Source: CAIWTU01 sp035686205 (GTDB lineage: Bacteria > Desulfobacterota > Desulfuromonadia > Geobacterales > Geobacteraceae). Taken from it: 5,883 nt of DNA. Shown piece by piece: positions 5,883-5,883 of the stretch. The stretch is from assembly GCA_035686205.1 (NCBI GenBank), contig DASRZQ010000236.1, positions 1-5,883 of the forward strand, written 5' to 3'. A program made the translations under genes and the position numbers. Every line of letters starts with the position of its first letter. Position 1 is the stretch's first letter. The notes beneath the pieces were generated by a model. It made no database searches. It saw only the letters and a program-made list of their open reading frames with translations, and was not told the origin of the DNA.

Positions 5883-5883
5883 G

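Overview
The window carries bacterial chromosomal DNA, most likely from a Gram-negative anaerobe. Two outer-membrane beta-barrel genes sit at its edges, and the centre holds an oxygen-sensitive (class III) ribonucleotide reductase operon. The gene content and protein style (Phenol_MetA_deg-type and alginate-export-type porins, an ATP-cone NrdD with an NrdG2-type activase) resemble Geobacter/Desulfuromonas-like bacteria. That placement is inference and was not tested by a search.

Layout from left to right: (1) the 3' end of an outer-membrane 'transporter' gene on + (2-496). (2) A convergent gap with no recognisable gene (497-688). (3) On -, a 76-codon gene for a small membrane protein (689-919), preceded by a cobalamin riboswitch (about 943-1102) that begins only 6 bases after the nrdG stop codon. 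(4) nrdG (1109-1684) and nrdD (1681-3900), both on - and overlapping by ATGA. (5) A leader of about 490 nt upstream of nrdD. It holds, in transcription order, a perfect-consensus sigma-70 promoter (4396-4425), a second and nearly identical cobalamin riboswitch (about 4219-4377), a 31-codon ORF with a strong ribosome binding site (4101-4196), and 200 nt without a convincing gene. (6) A class I SAM-dependent methyltransferase on - (4508-5092). (7) The 3' part of an alginate-export-type porin on - (5175 to the right edge).

How it appears to work: class III reductase (NrdD, activated by NrdG) makes deoxynucleotides without B12. Placing it behind a cobalamin riboswitch fits the known logic in which B12-independent isozymes are switched off when B12 is available for a B12-dependent enzyme (here class II NrdJ, predicted elsewhere in the genome). 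The unusual part is that a second copy of the switch, about 97% identical over 137 nt, lies inside the same run of genes and controls an unrecognised 76-aa membrane protein. Each copy is followed by the same expression platform: a 5-bp hairpin that hides the GAGGU ribosome binding site exactly 6 nt before an ATG. In the nrdD-proximal copy that ATG belongs to a 31-aa ORF and not to nrdD, so either this ORF is a real regulated small gene or leader, or it is the remnant of a duplicated riboswitch-controlled gene.
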